64,000 nucleotides of DNA from Mycolicibacterium thermoresistibile (GCF_900187065.1 NZ_LT906483.1:682001-746000); one strand, 5' to 3'; positions 51,622 to 62,600 are shown, counted from the stretch's first letter. Program-made: numbers and translations. Notes: generated by a model from the letters alone, not told the origin.

Positions 51622-52287
51622 ATGGCTACGCACATGCCTCCGGGGTGGTACCCGGATCCGTCGGGTTCGGGCCGGCAGATGTACTGGGACGGTCAGGGTT
51701 GGGCTGCGCCGCAGGCGCCGACCGCCGTCAAGAAGGGCTCAGGCAAGGGCGCAGCGTGGGTGATGGTCGCCGTCGTTCTGCTGATCCTGTTCGGAGTTGG
51801 CAAGTGCGGCAGTGGCGATGAGAGCAGTAATTCGACGTCATCGCGCCCATCGACGTCATCCAGGACGGCCCCGGCCTCCGCGACGCCGACGGTCGCACCG
51901 GCGGGATCCGCGGTACGCGACGGCAAGTTCGAGTTCCGGGTACTCGATATGCAGCGCGCCGCGCAGGCCGGCGATCCCAGCAACCCGTTCATGATCGCGA
52001 AACCGCAGGGAGAGTTCATCATTCTCACTCTGTCGGTGAGGAACATCGGAGATCGGCCGCAGTCGTACTTCGGGTCGAACCAGACCCTGATCGACACGGC
52101 CGGCCGCGAGTACGGCGCTGACTCCAAAGCCGACATGTGGATGAACGACGGGATCATGGCAGACATCAATCCCGGCAACGCGATTCAGGTGCGTGTCGCG
52201 TTCGACGTCCCGCCGGGCACCCAGCCCGCCGAGCTCGAGGTCCATGACTCGATGTTCTCGGGTGGTGCGAAGGTCAGGCTTCAATGA
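51622..52287 (+). CDS. DUF2510/DUF4352 envelope protein
   Basis: A 221-residue protein with a modular build. Residues 1-30 are a DUF2510 module (MPPGWYPDPSGSGRQMYWDG) with the two Trp and Asp typical of actinobacterial membrane proteins. A membrane helix follows at about 45-60 (AAWVMVAVVLLILFGVG) with a Cys after it, then a Ser/Thr/Pro linker (to about 95), and a DUF4352 immunoglobulin-like domain (KFEFRVLDMQRA, GEFIILTLSVRNIGD, SNQTLIDTAGREYG, VRVAFDVPPGTQPAELEVHD). It should face outward. Function is unknown. It overlaps the next gene by four bases. Confidence 0.82.
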   Translation: MATHMPPGWYPDPSGSGRQMYWDGQGWAAPQAPTAVKKGSGKGAAWVMVAVVLLILFGVGKCGSGDESSNSTSSRPSTSSRTAPASATPTVAPAGSAVRDGKFEFRVLDMQRAAQAGDPSNPFMIAKPQGEFIILTLSVRNIGDRPQSYFGSNQTLIDTAGREYGADSKADMWMNDGIMADINPGNAIQVRVAFDVPPGTQPAELEVHDSMFSGGAKVRLQ

Positions 52288-52613
52288 ACCGGCCGAGCGT
52301 CACGGGCGTGGCCAGCCTCGGTCTGCTGGTGGCGGGCGCCATCGCGCTGGCGCCCGCCGCGGCGGCCGACGAGACGTGGACCATGCCGAACCTGATCGGT
52401 ACGGATCTGCAGGGCGCGCAGGACGCCATCCAGTCGCTGACCGACGGCGCGGTGTGGTTCAGCAGCTCAACCGATCTGACAGGAAAGGGGCGGCTGCAGA
52501 TCATCGACCGCAACTGGACGGTGTGCAGCTCGACCCCGCCGCCCGGCGCGACGTTCACGGCGTCAACGCGCATCGACTTCGGCGTCGTCCGCGACACCGA
52601 AGACTGCCCGTAG
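52284..52613 (+). CDS. Small secreted protein with PASTA-like fold
   Basis: A 109-residue exported protein; ATG 52284 overlaps the preceding stop. Signal peptide 1-28 with cleavage after AAA. The mature part (TWTMPNLIGTDLQGAQDAIQ, then DRNWTVCSSTPPPGATF, and IDFGVVRDTEDCP) has the strand-helix-strand order and the VPNLxGxxLxxAxxAL-type motif of PASTA domains, which bind peptidoglycan or beta-lactams. One Cys pair may form a disulfide. It is likely co-expressed with the DUF4352 protein. Confidence 0.78.
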   Translation: MNRPSVTGVASLGLLVAGAIALAPAAAADETWTMPNLIGTDLQGAQDAIQSLTDGAVWFSSSTDLTGKGRLQIIDRNWTVCSSTPPPGATFTASTRIDFGVVRDTEDCP

Positions 52614-52993
52614 CCTGATCTGGCTCGTGCCGAGCGAGGACTCACGGCTGTTGAACGTCAGATTTCACAGCCATGAGGTAGTCCGCTTCGTGGTCCTCGG
52701 CGATCCGCCTGCCTTGTCAGTGAGGCGGGGCCAGACGCCTGCCGCGTTCAGGACGGTGAGCACGCTGTTGTCGAGTATCGACCGCACCAGGGTGAGCGTC
52801 GCTCGCTGGGCCTGCCTGCGCGACACCTGATCGCGTTACCCTCGCCCGACTCATCAGACAAGTCCAGAGGATGGGTGACAGCAACGACTTTCGTTTGGAT
52901 GACAGCAGCGGCGAGTTTTTCTGGCGGAGGGATGTTCAACCGCCGAACAGGACCAGACCACCGTGAATCACCCCGGCACGTCTGTCAGGTGAG
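52614..52993. other. Gap with no firm gene, possible decayed coding sequence
   Basis: A minus-strand reading through about 52670-52830 gives coherent protein-like sequence (VSRRQAQRATLTLVRSILDN, then VLTVLNAAGVWPRL) with a GTG but no recognised family and no full-length frame. A plus-strand GTG frame at 52627-52830 looks random. The segment may be debris of an earlier insertion. Confidence 0.35.
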
Positions 52994-53155
52994 TTGGAGC
53001 AGCAGGCGCCTGGTTTACAGGAAGAGCTGCGGCGCATGACTAAGGAGCGGCACGAGGCACTTCGCACTCTAGACGAGATTCGGCAGCTGCCGCCGGGATC
53101 CCGACGAACGCTGCTCGAGCGGGATAGCCTCGTTGCAGAACCTCCGCGTGCTTAG
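52994..53155 (+). CDS. Small helical ORF or gene 3' fragment
   Basis: A 53-codon frame from TTG 52994 (or 39 codons from ATG 53036): EQQAPGLQEELRRMTKERHE, then LRTLDEIRQLPPGSRRTL, ending EPPRA. It is highly charged and predicted helical, with heptad spacing that suggests a coiled coil. In-frame sequence continues upstream only to a stop near 52970. It converges on the giant helicase gene, 24 bases away. It could be a small partner protein or the tail of a lost gene; no family was recognised. Confidence 0.35.
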   Translation: MEQQAPGLQEELRRMTKERHEALRTLDEIRQLPPGSRRTLLERDSLVAEPPRA

Positions 53156-53179
53156 CCGGCTCCTCGATTGCGACGAGGC

Positions 53180-56100
53180 CTACCCGCCTTGTTCTTGATC
53201 GTCAGCCCCTGCCAGTCGCTGATCCAGATGGCGCAGAACCGAGGGATTTGCGATCGCCTGCTTCTCCCCATTGCCTACGTGCAGCTCCCAGCGAGGCTTC
53301 GCCCGCTCAACCACGACCGTGTGTAGCGGGTCGATCCCTATTAGCATGCCGCGGGTGAACAGCAGGCGCCCGTGGTTGCGTGCTTCCTGCCGAGTGGGCG
53401 GCCGCATCGATGCGCACGCATGACACAAGTACGTTCCGGCGGATGGCTCCCGGACACAACGCTTGCAGATCGGCGCTCCGCAGCAGTCGCATGCCACCAT
53501 GCCGTCGGTACAAGCGCTGCAGCATATCTGGTTGCAGTAGCCGCACATGACGTGTGCCGTTCCGAAGTGCCCTTCTCGGTCGATACCGCCCCAATCCAAT
53601 GTCTGACGGGTGATGTGGTCCAACCGCCGTGCATCGGTCGACCCTGGCGCCAGCGCGACCTCGTATTTCCACTCCTGTCCGTCCTGGGTGCTCACGGTCT
53701 CCACGACCGAAGCGCCGATATCGAGGGTATACCGCTGTGCTGGAGTGATGACTTTTCTTAGTGCGATGCGTAACTCGTCGGGCATCACAAGTAGCGGAGG
53801 TGTCATCACCGTGGCGTCAGGACACCACGCGGCCAGAGCTGCTGCCGTTTCGTGATCGGCTCGTGCCGAAGCGGGCTTGAGCTCTCCGCGCGGGGTCACA
53901 TCGTGGCTGACGCTCGACGCGTTTGCGATGGTAGACAGGCGAATCCGACTGGGATCGGTAAAAGTGCCTACCTCATCCGCGTCAGCGAGGCCCATGGACC
54001 GCGACAACAGAGTCGCGGCCGGTGCGTGAGCTGACGCCGCGACTACATACCAATCCGTCCTGCCCGAGATATGCACACCGAGTGCGACCAGTGCCCCCAT
54101 GCTGACGAGCGCGGCTTCGACCTCCCCGTCCGCGGCGGTCATCCGGACTGCGGGGACTGGATTCCAGCTCTGCGAGATCCACTCCGTCGGACGATCAGGC
54201 TCGCGCCATTCAGTGATCGCCTCGTGCTGATTGGGCCCGTCGATCGTCGCCACACTGATACCGGACGGAACGACCGCGACATCGGAGCCCACACGCTCCC
54301 ACCGGATCACCATCGGTGTTGTTGGAGGTGGATTGAGCGATGCCAGCAGCGGTCGCAGCCTGGCGGGCGCTTTGATCACGGGTTCAGGGCAGGACGACAA
54401 TGGTGGGAACTGATCTGCGACAGCGGCTGCCAGGTCATCGTCAGGAGTAGGTCGTCCCTCGGGGTCCCGTCCAGCGAGCGTCGCAGCTGACCACGCAGGA
54501 TAGAACCTGCGATCCGAACGCAAGAGAATTCGAGGCCCCGGGTGTGGTACCTCGGGCTTGAGCAGTTCGACCCTCGGCACCACTGGGAACTTCAGAGCTC
54601 GGCTGGCGGCCAGCCGCAATCGATAAGCACTGTCGATCTGCGTTCTGTCGAACGCGACCCACCGGTTCACTGACCCGTCGCGAATGATCGCCTGCTCGCG
54701 AGCGCTGCCCCGGTCGATGAGCACCACCGTGGCATCTTCATCGGAAGCGATGAGCAGCGACGCACCCTCGACAGCGAGCGCGTCTGGCAGGGAACGTCGT
54801 TCGTCGTCAGTGGCGGGCGCAAGACGGCTACACGCCGGACACGTGTCGCCGATCCTGCATGAGCCACACATGGCCCGGTCGCACATCACGCAAGCGGCGA
54901 CGTCGGGATCGCGGCCGCAGTCAGGGCACGCGCGATCCCCACAGAGCAGGCACCGGGTCTTCGGCACGGAGTGGACGGAGGCAACGCACCGTCGGCACAC
55001 CGCATGTGCACAGCCCGGGCACTCCACGGATGCTCGATGTTCGAGCATGTCGCACGCGCGGCACGCCCATGTGTGGCACGCTTCGCACAGGGCGGCTGTT
55101 CCAGCCGCATAGAAGTGGCCGTCGCGGCATACCCCGAAATCGCTATGCCGAGCGCCGATGTCATCGAGGTTCGGGCTGAGCGGCTGGCCGTCGAAGGTGC
55201 GGTACACATGAGTCGCGGTACCGTGTCCGCGCCAGGTTTCCGTCACCTCCAGGCCATTGCGGATGGCTGCGGTGTAGGAGCGAGCCGCGCGGTCGAGCAA
55301 GTCTTTCGCCAAGTCTCGGGGAACCGGTTCAGCTGAGGGAGCTCTGTTGGCGGGCGAAATACCGAGCGCCGCCAGCGATTCCGTGTCAGCCGGTACCACG
55401 TCAGTGTCCTTGGTTGTGGGGACCGTGCCTGCAACAACGCGGATCGTCCGGTCAGCGGCTGTGCACTCCGACGGGGCGGGAAAGCTTGTAACGATTTCCT
55501 CGATCGAATAGGTCTGCTTGCCGAGTCGCCCACCCGGTGTTCCCAGCGTCTGCAGGTGCTCGTAGCAGCTCACTTGTTCTGCAATCGACGTGCCGTCCGG
55601 GCAGGCGACCCAACGACCCACCGAAGCAGAACCCAGTCGTGCATCCACGACTAATGCCTCGTTGCGACGCTCCACGGAGACATGAAGGTCATCGAGCCGT
55701 CCCTCGGCGACGAGAGGGTGGTCAACCGATGGTTCGACCCACTGAAGGTCGGTCGAACTGGTGCCGGTCAAGGTCAACGCTTTGTCGTTGGTCACCACGA
55801 GTTCTTCGCGGACCAGCCGATCTGTCTCGAGGTAGAGGTCCACAAACTGCGCGCGATGCGTGACAACGACAGCCGGCCGCCGCGGTGGCGGCGCCTCGCG
55901 TCGCATCTGTGTCAGGGCCACGCTGAGTCCGAAGTCCTCTTCGCGGGAGACGGGGACTTCAGGGGCGGCCGGAACAGCCTCGACCACATCGAGGTCGAGT
56001 GCGGCGTCCAGTGATGAGTCAATGGACAACTCCACCGCTACTGTTCGGCTGGTATGCAGTCGAAGGCGTGTGCTGACTGGCGTCTCGTCACGAACCGTCA

Positions 56101-59100
56101 GGTCGCGCTTCACCAGCCCACAATCCAGCGGCAGACCGTTCTGGTGTGCGTAGGCACGCAGGCGGGCCATTCGTGGGTCGTCGTAGTCCTGCGCACTAAC
56201 CAAAACCGCGGGAGGGGAACCATCCGGCCGGACGAGCTCGGCCACTCGCTCGCCGACCCGGACGATATTGCCTCCACCCAGCCTCCACGCGACGAAGAAC
56301 TCGTCGTCGAGTTCGGGTACGCGCTGCGGGGAGGCACAGGTCCGGCAGAGGCCACCGGTCTCGCGGCGGCACCGCCCGCAGCACCACTGGGCACATACCG
56401 CGCACGCTGCGAAGACCGCGTCCTCGCCGCAGGCATCGCACAACGAACGCTCACACGACCCGCACCGGGTGACCTCGGATTCGTCCACCCAGTGCATGTC
56501 AGAGCACAGGGCAAGAACTCCAATGGGACCGCCGGTGACGGCGCTTTCGATGATCGGCCGCTCCACGCCCCATTCGTAGGTCAGTGTGGTTTCGTCGCCG
56601 CTTGGCCCAGCCCAGGTTTCCTCAACGAGCCAGTCGTCCTCATCGAGCGTCACCGCCAGGACCTTTGCGCGGGCACGGATATCGGGTCGTCTGGTGAGGC
56701 GCTTCTCCTCGGTGCGTAGTGCACGTTGAAGTCGAGCGCGCTCGTCACCGCTGCTCTCGGCAATCTGCGCGCGGTAGCCGCTGGTGACTCGTTCCAGTTC
56801 CAGCGCTTGTTGCCGCTCGACCTCATCGAGGCGTTCGCGTCGAAGCGACTCAAGCTGCGGGATAGCCGCGCGTTCGAAGCGGGCGATCACCTGAGGTGCG
56901 GTGCCGAAGGCTGGAGGCAGTGATTCGCCGTCCTCCAGAGGGCGTCGAGGCAGGAGATGCTCGCGGTGACTGTTGATGTCCGCGGTAATGAGGTGCTCGG
57001 TGGTCTCTGCCTCACCGACCGTTGCGCGGAACGTAGCTTGACCGCTCCAGGAGCCGGAGGGGACGAGACGACGGCGAACCAGTCGAATGGAGTCCGAATA
57101 GCGGTAAGGAGTGGGGCCGATATCCTCGGGGATCACCGGGACGGTCGCGTGTATATCACCGCGGACGCGCAACAGTCCTAGAAGTTCGTCGAAAACCGGT
57201 GACCCGACGGCGCACAACTCCGCCTCCGGGTGGTGCTCCAGACCGAACCGATCGAAGGCCAGGTGCATGGTGGTGCGACCGCCCAGTTCCTGTTCGAATT
57301 CCTCACTGAACACCGCGGTGATGAACGCCCCCTCACCATCGCCGGTGTCGTGAATGATGTCCGCGTTCAGGGCCTTCAGGACATTTCGCACCCAGGTCTG
57401 GACCCGTCGCTGCCGCATACGCGCACGTCGCGCCACTTCGGGTGCCAACTCGGTGCTGCCGGCCTTGGTGAGCCCCTTGCGGTGCTCGAACGCCCCGGCC
57501 ATCCACTTGCTGACGTCCCGGTCAGCGGCGATCAGCTCGGACGCCTTCTCCCGCGCCTGAACCAGTTCCATGCCGAGTTGGTCCAGCAGAGCGTTCATCT
57601 TGGTGTCGTTCTCGGCGAACAGCGCCTCCATGACGCGCGATTCGAAGCTCGCGGACTTTGATTCATCCAGTTCGCCGAGAATGGTTGTGACCTGGCCGAA
57701 CAACAGCTCGAACATACGGAGCTTTTCGGCGAGCAGCCAGAAGACCTTCTCGTCGATCGTGTTCTGGGCATACAGGTTCGCGACGAAGACTTCATCCTTA
57801 GGCTGGGTCAATCGGTCCACGCGGCCAATCCGCTGCTCGACCCGCATGGGATTCCAGGGAAGGTCGTAGTTCAGGACGCAGTTACAGAACTGCAGATCTT
57901 GTCCTTCGGCGCCCGCATCGGTCGAGATCATGATCGGGGCTTCGCCGGAGCGGAACGCGGCGATCGTCTTGGCGCGCTCAGTCGCTGACATCGATCCGTG
58001 GAAGGACCGCGCTGTAAGCCCCTCGGCCTCCAGGCGCCGCAGCAGTCCCGTGACGGTGTCGGTGTGCTGGGTGAAGATCAGCACTCGCCCGTGTTCGCGC
58101 AGCCAGTTACGGGTGATCTCCAGTGCGCGGTCCTCGCGGGCCGACGTCTTGATATCCATCGCGAGGTGGCCGATCTCGCGGAGGACCTTGCGAACGCGCG
58201 AATCGGGATGACGGTCGGCCATCCGTAGTGCGGTCGTGCCCATGGAGAACGGGCTCGCTGTCAACCGAAGGGCAAGACTTCGCCGCCGCATCGCATCACT
58301 CGGGTCGCGCATCACCTTGCGAAGAAGTTCGGTTGCCAGCGCGTAGAGTTCCTGCTCCCGACTGCCGAGTGTGATGGCCTCGTTGACGGCACGACGCACA
58401 ACGCGATCGACACCGGCCTGCGCTCGCGTTGTCCGGACCATCACGCTGCTGATGAGACGGCGAAGTCCGGCGGGATCAGCGGGGGTGCGGGTGTCGTATG
58501 GCGACATGAACTGTCGTCTGAAATCGCTGGCGGAGGTGAACGTCCCGGGGCGGAGAAGCTCGACAAGCCGGTAGAGCTCAAGTAGATCGTTCTGAACTGG
58601 CGTGGCGGTGAGAAAGAACGCATACCGGCACGCAGTAGTCAAGGATGTGATGAGGATACGGGTCTTAACGGAGTGGGATCCGGCCGCACGGTGTGCTTCG
58701 TCGAGAATGACGATGTCCCATGGCTTTCTCGTGAGTTTGTCTATGTTGCTGCGGGCGAGCTGCAAGCTCATGATCAGCTTGTCCTGCTTCTGGATCTCGG
58801 GCCCGCGAGTGGCGACCTCGAAGTTGAGGTCGAACTTGTGCCCCATCTCCTCACGCCACTGCTCACGCAATGGGGCAGGACAAAGGATGAGAACCCGTTT
58901 GGCGAGACCGCGGAGTGTTAGCTCCTTGACAGCGAGGCCAGCTTCGATGGTCTTACCCAGGCCGACCTCATCTGCGAGAATGGCTCGTCCTCGTAAGCGC
59001 GACAATGCATGTCGGGCCACCGCCTCTTGATGCGGCATCTTGTCGACGTTGGAAACGTCGACGGATAGGAGCTCTTCGAAGTCGTCGAGCGTGGCTAGTT

Positions 59101-59620
59101 TCTCGCCCTGCCTCCGCAGTTCGACAAGCTCTCGAGTATCGAAACCAGCGGCCTTGAGCTGTTCGGAGAGAAGCTCGCGTGCCTCGGTGAGAAAGCCGAT
59201 CGTCGGGGTCGAACGCTGCCCCCAGTCGTAATCGGAATCGGCGTGGAACTGGCGGTCAACCGTGGCGCGGCGCCGCTGAGTCTTGGCCTTTCTTGAAGAC
59301 GTGACACGTGGTGGAGGGGGAGGGGGAACTGTAATCGTGAACTGTGTTCCCGGCGGCAGCAGCTGCAGTCTGTAGATATCGTCAACGCGTCGCAACCGTA
59401 GAAGTCCGTTGACCTGTCCGTAATCTTGCAGCCGTTCCGCAAGGAAGTCGCCGCTGAGGACGCGACCACGACCGGTCCATTGCGCAGTGAAGGCCTCCCC
59501 TTCGAGCTCCAGCTCAACCGTCGTGCTGTGCTGGGGGAGTTCGAGGCTTTGACACTCCTTCTCGGTGAGCGTGAGCTCACCGGTTTCCAGGAGTTGTTCT
59601 GTAAGTCGCTTTTCAATCAT
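53180..59620 (-). CDS. Giant SNF2/RapA-like helicase with three zinc-finger arrays (2146 aa)
   Basis: N-terminal 195 residues: novel domain with a Pro-rich linker near 98-106. Residues about 195-640 form an SNF2-type helicase: motif I DEVGLGKT (about 213-220), motif II DEAH (about 306), motif III TATPVQN, motif V STDAGAEGQD, motif VI QRIGRVDR (about 592). A coiled coil spans about 905-980. Three Cys-rich clusters follow at about 1040-1097, 1497-1602 and 2024-2073, each with paired CxxC motifs (for instance CGSC-ERSL-CDAC, CEAC-CRAC, CGYC-CSAC) resembling B-box/RING-type zinc binding. Between them lie beta-rich segments without recognised folds. The ATG at 59620 overlaps the stop of the upstream DinG-RecQ gene by four bases. 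DNA tracking, remodelling or anti-phage roles are possible; none is shown. Confidence 0.88.
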   Translation of the reverse strand: MIEKRLTEQLLETGELTLTEKECQSLELPQHSTTVELELEGEAFTAQWTGRGRVLSGDFLAERLQDYGQVNGLLRLRRVDDIYRLQLLPPGTQFTITVPPPPPPRVTSSRKAKTQRRRATVDRQFHADSDYDWGQRSTPTIGFLTEARELLSEQLKAAGFDTRELVELRRQGEKLATLDDFEELLSVDVSNVDKMPHQEAVARHALSRLRGRAILADEVGLGKTIEAGLAVKELTLRGLAKRVLILCPAPLREQWREEMGHKFDLNFEVATRGPEIQKQDKLIMSLQLARSNIDKLTRKPWDIVILDEAHRAAGSHSVKTRILITSLTTACRYAFFLTATPVQNDLLELYRLVELLRPGTFTSASDFRRQFMSPYDTRTPADPAGLRRLISSVMVRTTRAQAGVDRVVRRAVNEAITLGSREQELYALATELLRKVMRDPSDAMRRRSLALRLTASPFSMGTTALRMADRHPDSRVRKVLREIGHLAMDIKTSAREDRALEITRNWLREHGRVLIFTQHTDTVTGLLRRLEAEGLTARSFHGSMSATERAKTIAAFRSGEAPIMISTDAGAEGQDLQFCNCVLNYDLPWNPMRVEQRIGRVDRLTQPKDEVFVANLYAQNTIDEKVFWLLAEKLRMFELLFGQVTTILGELDESKSASFESRVMEALFAENDTKMNALLDQLGMELVQAREKASELIAADRDVSKWMAGAFEHRKGLTKAGSTELAPEVARRARMRQRRVQTWVRNVLKALNADIIHDTGDGEGAFITAVFSEEFEQELGGRTTMHLAFDRFGLEHHPEAELCAVGSPVFDELLGLLRVRGDIHATVPVIPEDIGPTPYRYSDSIRLVRRRLVPSGSWSGQATFRATVGEAETTEHLITADINSHREHLLPRRPLEDGESLPPAFGTAPQVIARFERAAIPQLESLRRERLDEVERQQALELERVTSGYRAQIAESSGDERARLQRALRTEEKRLTRRPDIRARAKVLAVTLDEDDWLVEETWAGPSGDETTLTYEWGVERPIIESAVTGGPIGVLALCSDMHWVDESEVTRCGSCERSLCDACGEDAVFAACAVCAQWCCGRCRRETGGLCRTCASPQRVPELDDEFFVAWRLGGGNIVRVGERVAELVRPDGSPPAVLVSAQDYDDPRMARLRAYAHQNGLPLDCGLVKRDLTVRDETPVSTRLRLHTSRTVAVELSIDSSLDAALDLDVVEAVPAAPEVPVSREEDFGLSVALTQMRREAPPPRRPAVVVTHRAQFVDLYLETDRLVREELVVTNDKALTLTGTSSTDLQWVEPSVDHPLVAEGRLDDLHVSVERRNEALVVDARLGSASVGRWVACPDGTSIAEQVSCYEHLQTLGTPGGRLGKQTYSIEEIVTSFPAPSECTAADRTIRVVAGTVPTTKDTDVVPADTESLAALGISPANRAPSAEPVPRDLAKDLLDRAARSYTAAIRNGLEVTETWRGHGTATHVYRTFDGQPLSPNLDDIGARHSDFGVCRDGHFYAAGTAALCEACHTWACRACDMLEHRASVECPGCAHAVCRRCVASVHSVPKTRCLLCGDRACPDCGRDPDVAACVMCDRAMCGSCRIGDTCPACSRLAPATDDERRSLPDALAVEGASLLIASDEDATVVLIDRGSAREQAIIRDGSVNRWVAFDRTQIDSAYRLRLAASRALKFPVVPRVELLKPEVPHPGPRILLRSDRRFYPAWSAATLAGRDPEGRPTPDDDLAAAVADQFPPLSSCPEPVIKAPARLRPLLASLNPPPTTPMVIRWERVGSDVAVVPSGISVATIDGPNQHEAITEWREPDRPTEWISQSWNPVPAVRMTAADGEVEAALVSMGALVALGVHISGRTDWYVVAASAHAPAATLLSRSMGLADADEVGTFTDPSRIRLSTIANASSVSHDVTPRGELKPASARADHETAAALAAWCPDATVMTPPLLVMPDELRIALRKVITPAQRYTLDIGASVVETVSTQDGQEWKYEVALAPGSTDARRLDHITRQTLDWGGIDREGHFGTAHVMCGYCNQICCSACTDGMVACDCCGAPICKRCVREPSAGTYLCHACASMRPPTRQEARNHGRLLFTRGMLIGIDPLHTVVVERAKPRWELHVGNGEKQAIANPSVLRHLDQRLAGADDQEQGG

Positions 59621-62600
59621 TGCGGCTCCGGAATGCCAAGAGTCTGTTCACCGAGCGGGGTGAGAGCAAGGGACTGGTACGGCATCTGGGTGCTCTCTCG
59701 GACCACAGTGCGCCGCTCTACCAGCCCTTGCCCGATCAGTTTGTCGACAGCTTGATCCCAGCGCTTCTCCCCGTTGCGAACGTGGCGGAGGGCGCCGAAC
59801 TGCGGGCAGTTGAGCACACCTGCGCCCAACGGGCGGTTATCGCCCAGCGATTCTCTGCCCAACACTGCAGCCTTCAGACTTGCTTCGCCATACGCTCCAC
59901 GACGGAATGCGGACGCCCATGCGATCGCCTGAAGGGCCGTGAGTTCAGCGTTGACGAGTAGCTCGGGATCAGCCACCTTATGATCCGGTATTGCCGACCA
60001 CGGCGCCGGTTCTCCACTGCAGACGTCGCACAGCTCGACGTCACGGCTCTTGCAGTCTTCGACTGCGTCACCAAAGTGATCCCCGATGACCGTGCGCCGG
60101 CACCGCGTGTCATCGGTGGCGTAATCGATCATTGCCTGCAGCCGCCGCTTCTGCCACCACTTCCAGCGGGCGGACTCACCCTCCAGCGCGTCACGTGGGG
60201 CCACCCGTGTCAGCAACTGGACGCGACGCAGGCGCCGGGAGCTGGAGAAGGTTATGAGTCGATCCAGCGACCAATTGATCAGCTGTTGCTCGAGTTCATC
60301 GGGGTCATACCCGCGCTCGTCCTTCAGCTGCTGAAAGTCCAGCTGAATTCGCACGTTGGGGCGCGCCCGGTGGTCCTTGTAGAAGAGTTCGCGGTACAGG
60401 CGGCGTTCGTTCTCGTCTTCCGGTTCACGGAATCCAACATCGACGGTCCCGCGTGCCGAACAATCAAGTCCCTGTTTGATGGCGCGGACACGCTCCAGTT
60501 GCGCCAGATGCACGTTGAGCTCGTCGTCATCGATACCGAGCTCATCGGCGATCTCGTCGATGTCGAACACTCGATAGTCACTGCGCTCCGGACAGCTCCA
60601 TAATGTTGTCAGGAGCTGTTGCGTGATGTCTGCGTCGGCCTTGGTGCTGTGGGCGTCGATCAGTCGGCGGCGACGGGCGATGTCAGCGTCGGTGTACAGC
60701 AGGAGGCACTCACCTGTGAGGTCCCGGGAGCGTGCCGCACGGCCGGACTCTTGGGCGTAGCCGTCGAGGGAGTCCGGCAGGTCGTAGTGCACAACCCATC
60801 CGATGTTCGGCTTGTTGATGCCCATACCGAAGGCTTTGGTGGCAACGATAATTCGAGTGGTGTCTGAGTCGAAGTCTTCCTGAACAGCGTCGCGCTGCTC
60901 AGGCACCATACCGGCGTGGTACGCCCGAGCGGCGTGGCCCGCACGACGCAGCAGTGCGGCGATTTCTTCGGCGAGGGCGCGTTTGGACACATAGACGATG
61001 CCGGGCTGGTCCGCCGCCCACGTCACAAAGCGCAGAAGTTCTCTGGCGCGGTCGCGTTCGTCAGCTCTCTTGATCACGCGCAGGCGAAGGTTCGGACGGT
61101 CACTGGGCTCGCGGATTGACGTCGGGTCCACCATTTCCATCGCGTGGGTGATGTCGTGCTCGACCTCGGGGGTTGCCGTCGCCGTGAGGCCGGCCCGCGG
61201 CGGCCTGGTGTCGAAACTGGCTACCGATGCGGGCACTTGGCGGAACTCTGGACGAAAGTCGTGCCCCCACACCGAGATACAGTGCGCTTCGTCGACGACG
61301 ACCCGATTAAGCTGCTGGCGGCCCAGTGCGCCACGCAAGACGGGGTCGCGGGCAAGTCGTTCGGGGGATACATAGAGCAACCGAACTTGGCCGTTCGCGG
61401 TATCACGCAGAATTTCGGTTTGCACTACACGCGATGTTGTGCCGGTAATGCCGTGCACAGGTCGGATTCCTCGGCGGCCCCGAAGGTCGTTGACCTGATC
61501 TTTGATCAGCGCGATGAGCGGCGAGACTACGACGGTCGCGCGGTCCTGCGGCGCGAGCAACGCCGGCAGTTGAAAGCAGATCGACTTGCCGAAGCCGGTG
61601 GGAAGGACTGCGACGACGTCCTTACCGTCGATGATGGCGCGCATGACGTCGAGCTGTTTCGGGTGCAGTTTGGTGATACCGAAAAGTTTTTCGGCGGCTT
61701 CTGTGAGTTTTGCGGTTGGGTCCTCACCTTCGACGAGTCGGAGCTCTTCGAGAAGCTGGGACACATCATCGCGGCCGAAGGAGATCGCATTCGACAGGTC
61801 GGGTGGTTCCCCGGTGACGAACTCAATGGCACGGGTCCACGCGTCATCTCGGTCGATGGCTTCGTATATCGCCGGGCCCGGCAGTGAATTGAGGATGACG
61901 TGCTGCGCCTGGGTGGGTGAGTGCAGCCGGCGGTCACAGACAAGAGCTGCGCCCCTGTCGTTTTCGGACCGGATGAGCCGGCCGAACCCCTGTGTGAAGA
62001 GCATGGCTGTCATCGGCAAGACGTAGTCACGGAACGGATCGCCGCCCCATTCGGCAATAGCGCGACTACGAGCCGACACGAGTGGATCGTCGGGGTGGGG
62101 GTACGGCGGCTTCTCGAGGAACAAGTACGAGAGCGTTTCACCTGGAGCGTCAAAACCCTCCCAATACGACTTCAAGCCATACAGGACGGTTCCCGGTTCG
62201 GTCTTGAATCGGTGCGCGATTTGGGATCGGCCCAACTCACCTTGAACGAGGAGCTCGACGCCACGAGCCGCGAGTTCGTCTTTCTTAGTGCGTACGCCTT
62301 CGGCCACGGCCTCCATTCGCCTCCGGGAGGCGAACAGCGTGAGGGTCTTGCCCCCGGATAGGGACAGAAAGCCGGCCTGGTCTGCTGCCATCTCCTCACA
62401 GAACTCGCGCTCATTCACCGGAACCGGGACCGGTAAGTGGTTCGTGAGCACCACCAGGGACTGGTTCTGGTAGTCGAACGGCGAGTGCAGGCGCAGGGCA
62501 CGGAACGCGTCGTCGTCCGCGGGGTCTTCTTCGATCCGGATGCCCAGCCGTGAAGCTAGATAGTCGAATCTGTGCTCGACAGTCAGCGTTGCCGAGCAGA

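Noticed and set aside
52627..52830. A 67-codon GTG frame after the PASTA-like gene
   Set aside because: Sequence is not protein-like (Ser/Arg/Val runs, no domain), and a different strand reads better in the same place; left as an unassigned gap.
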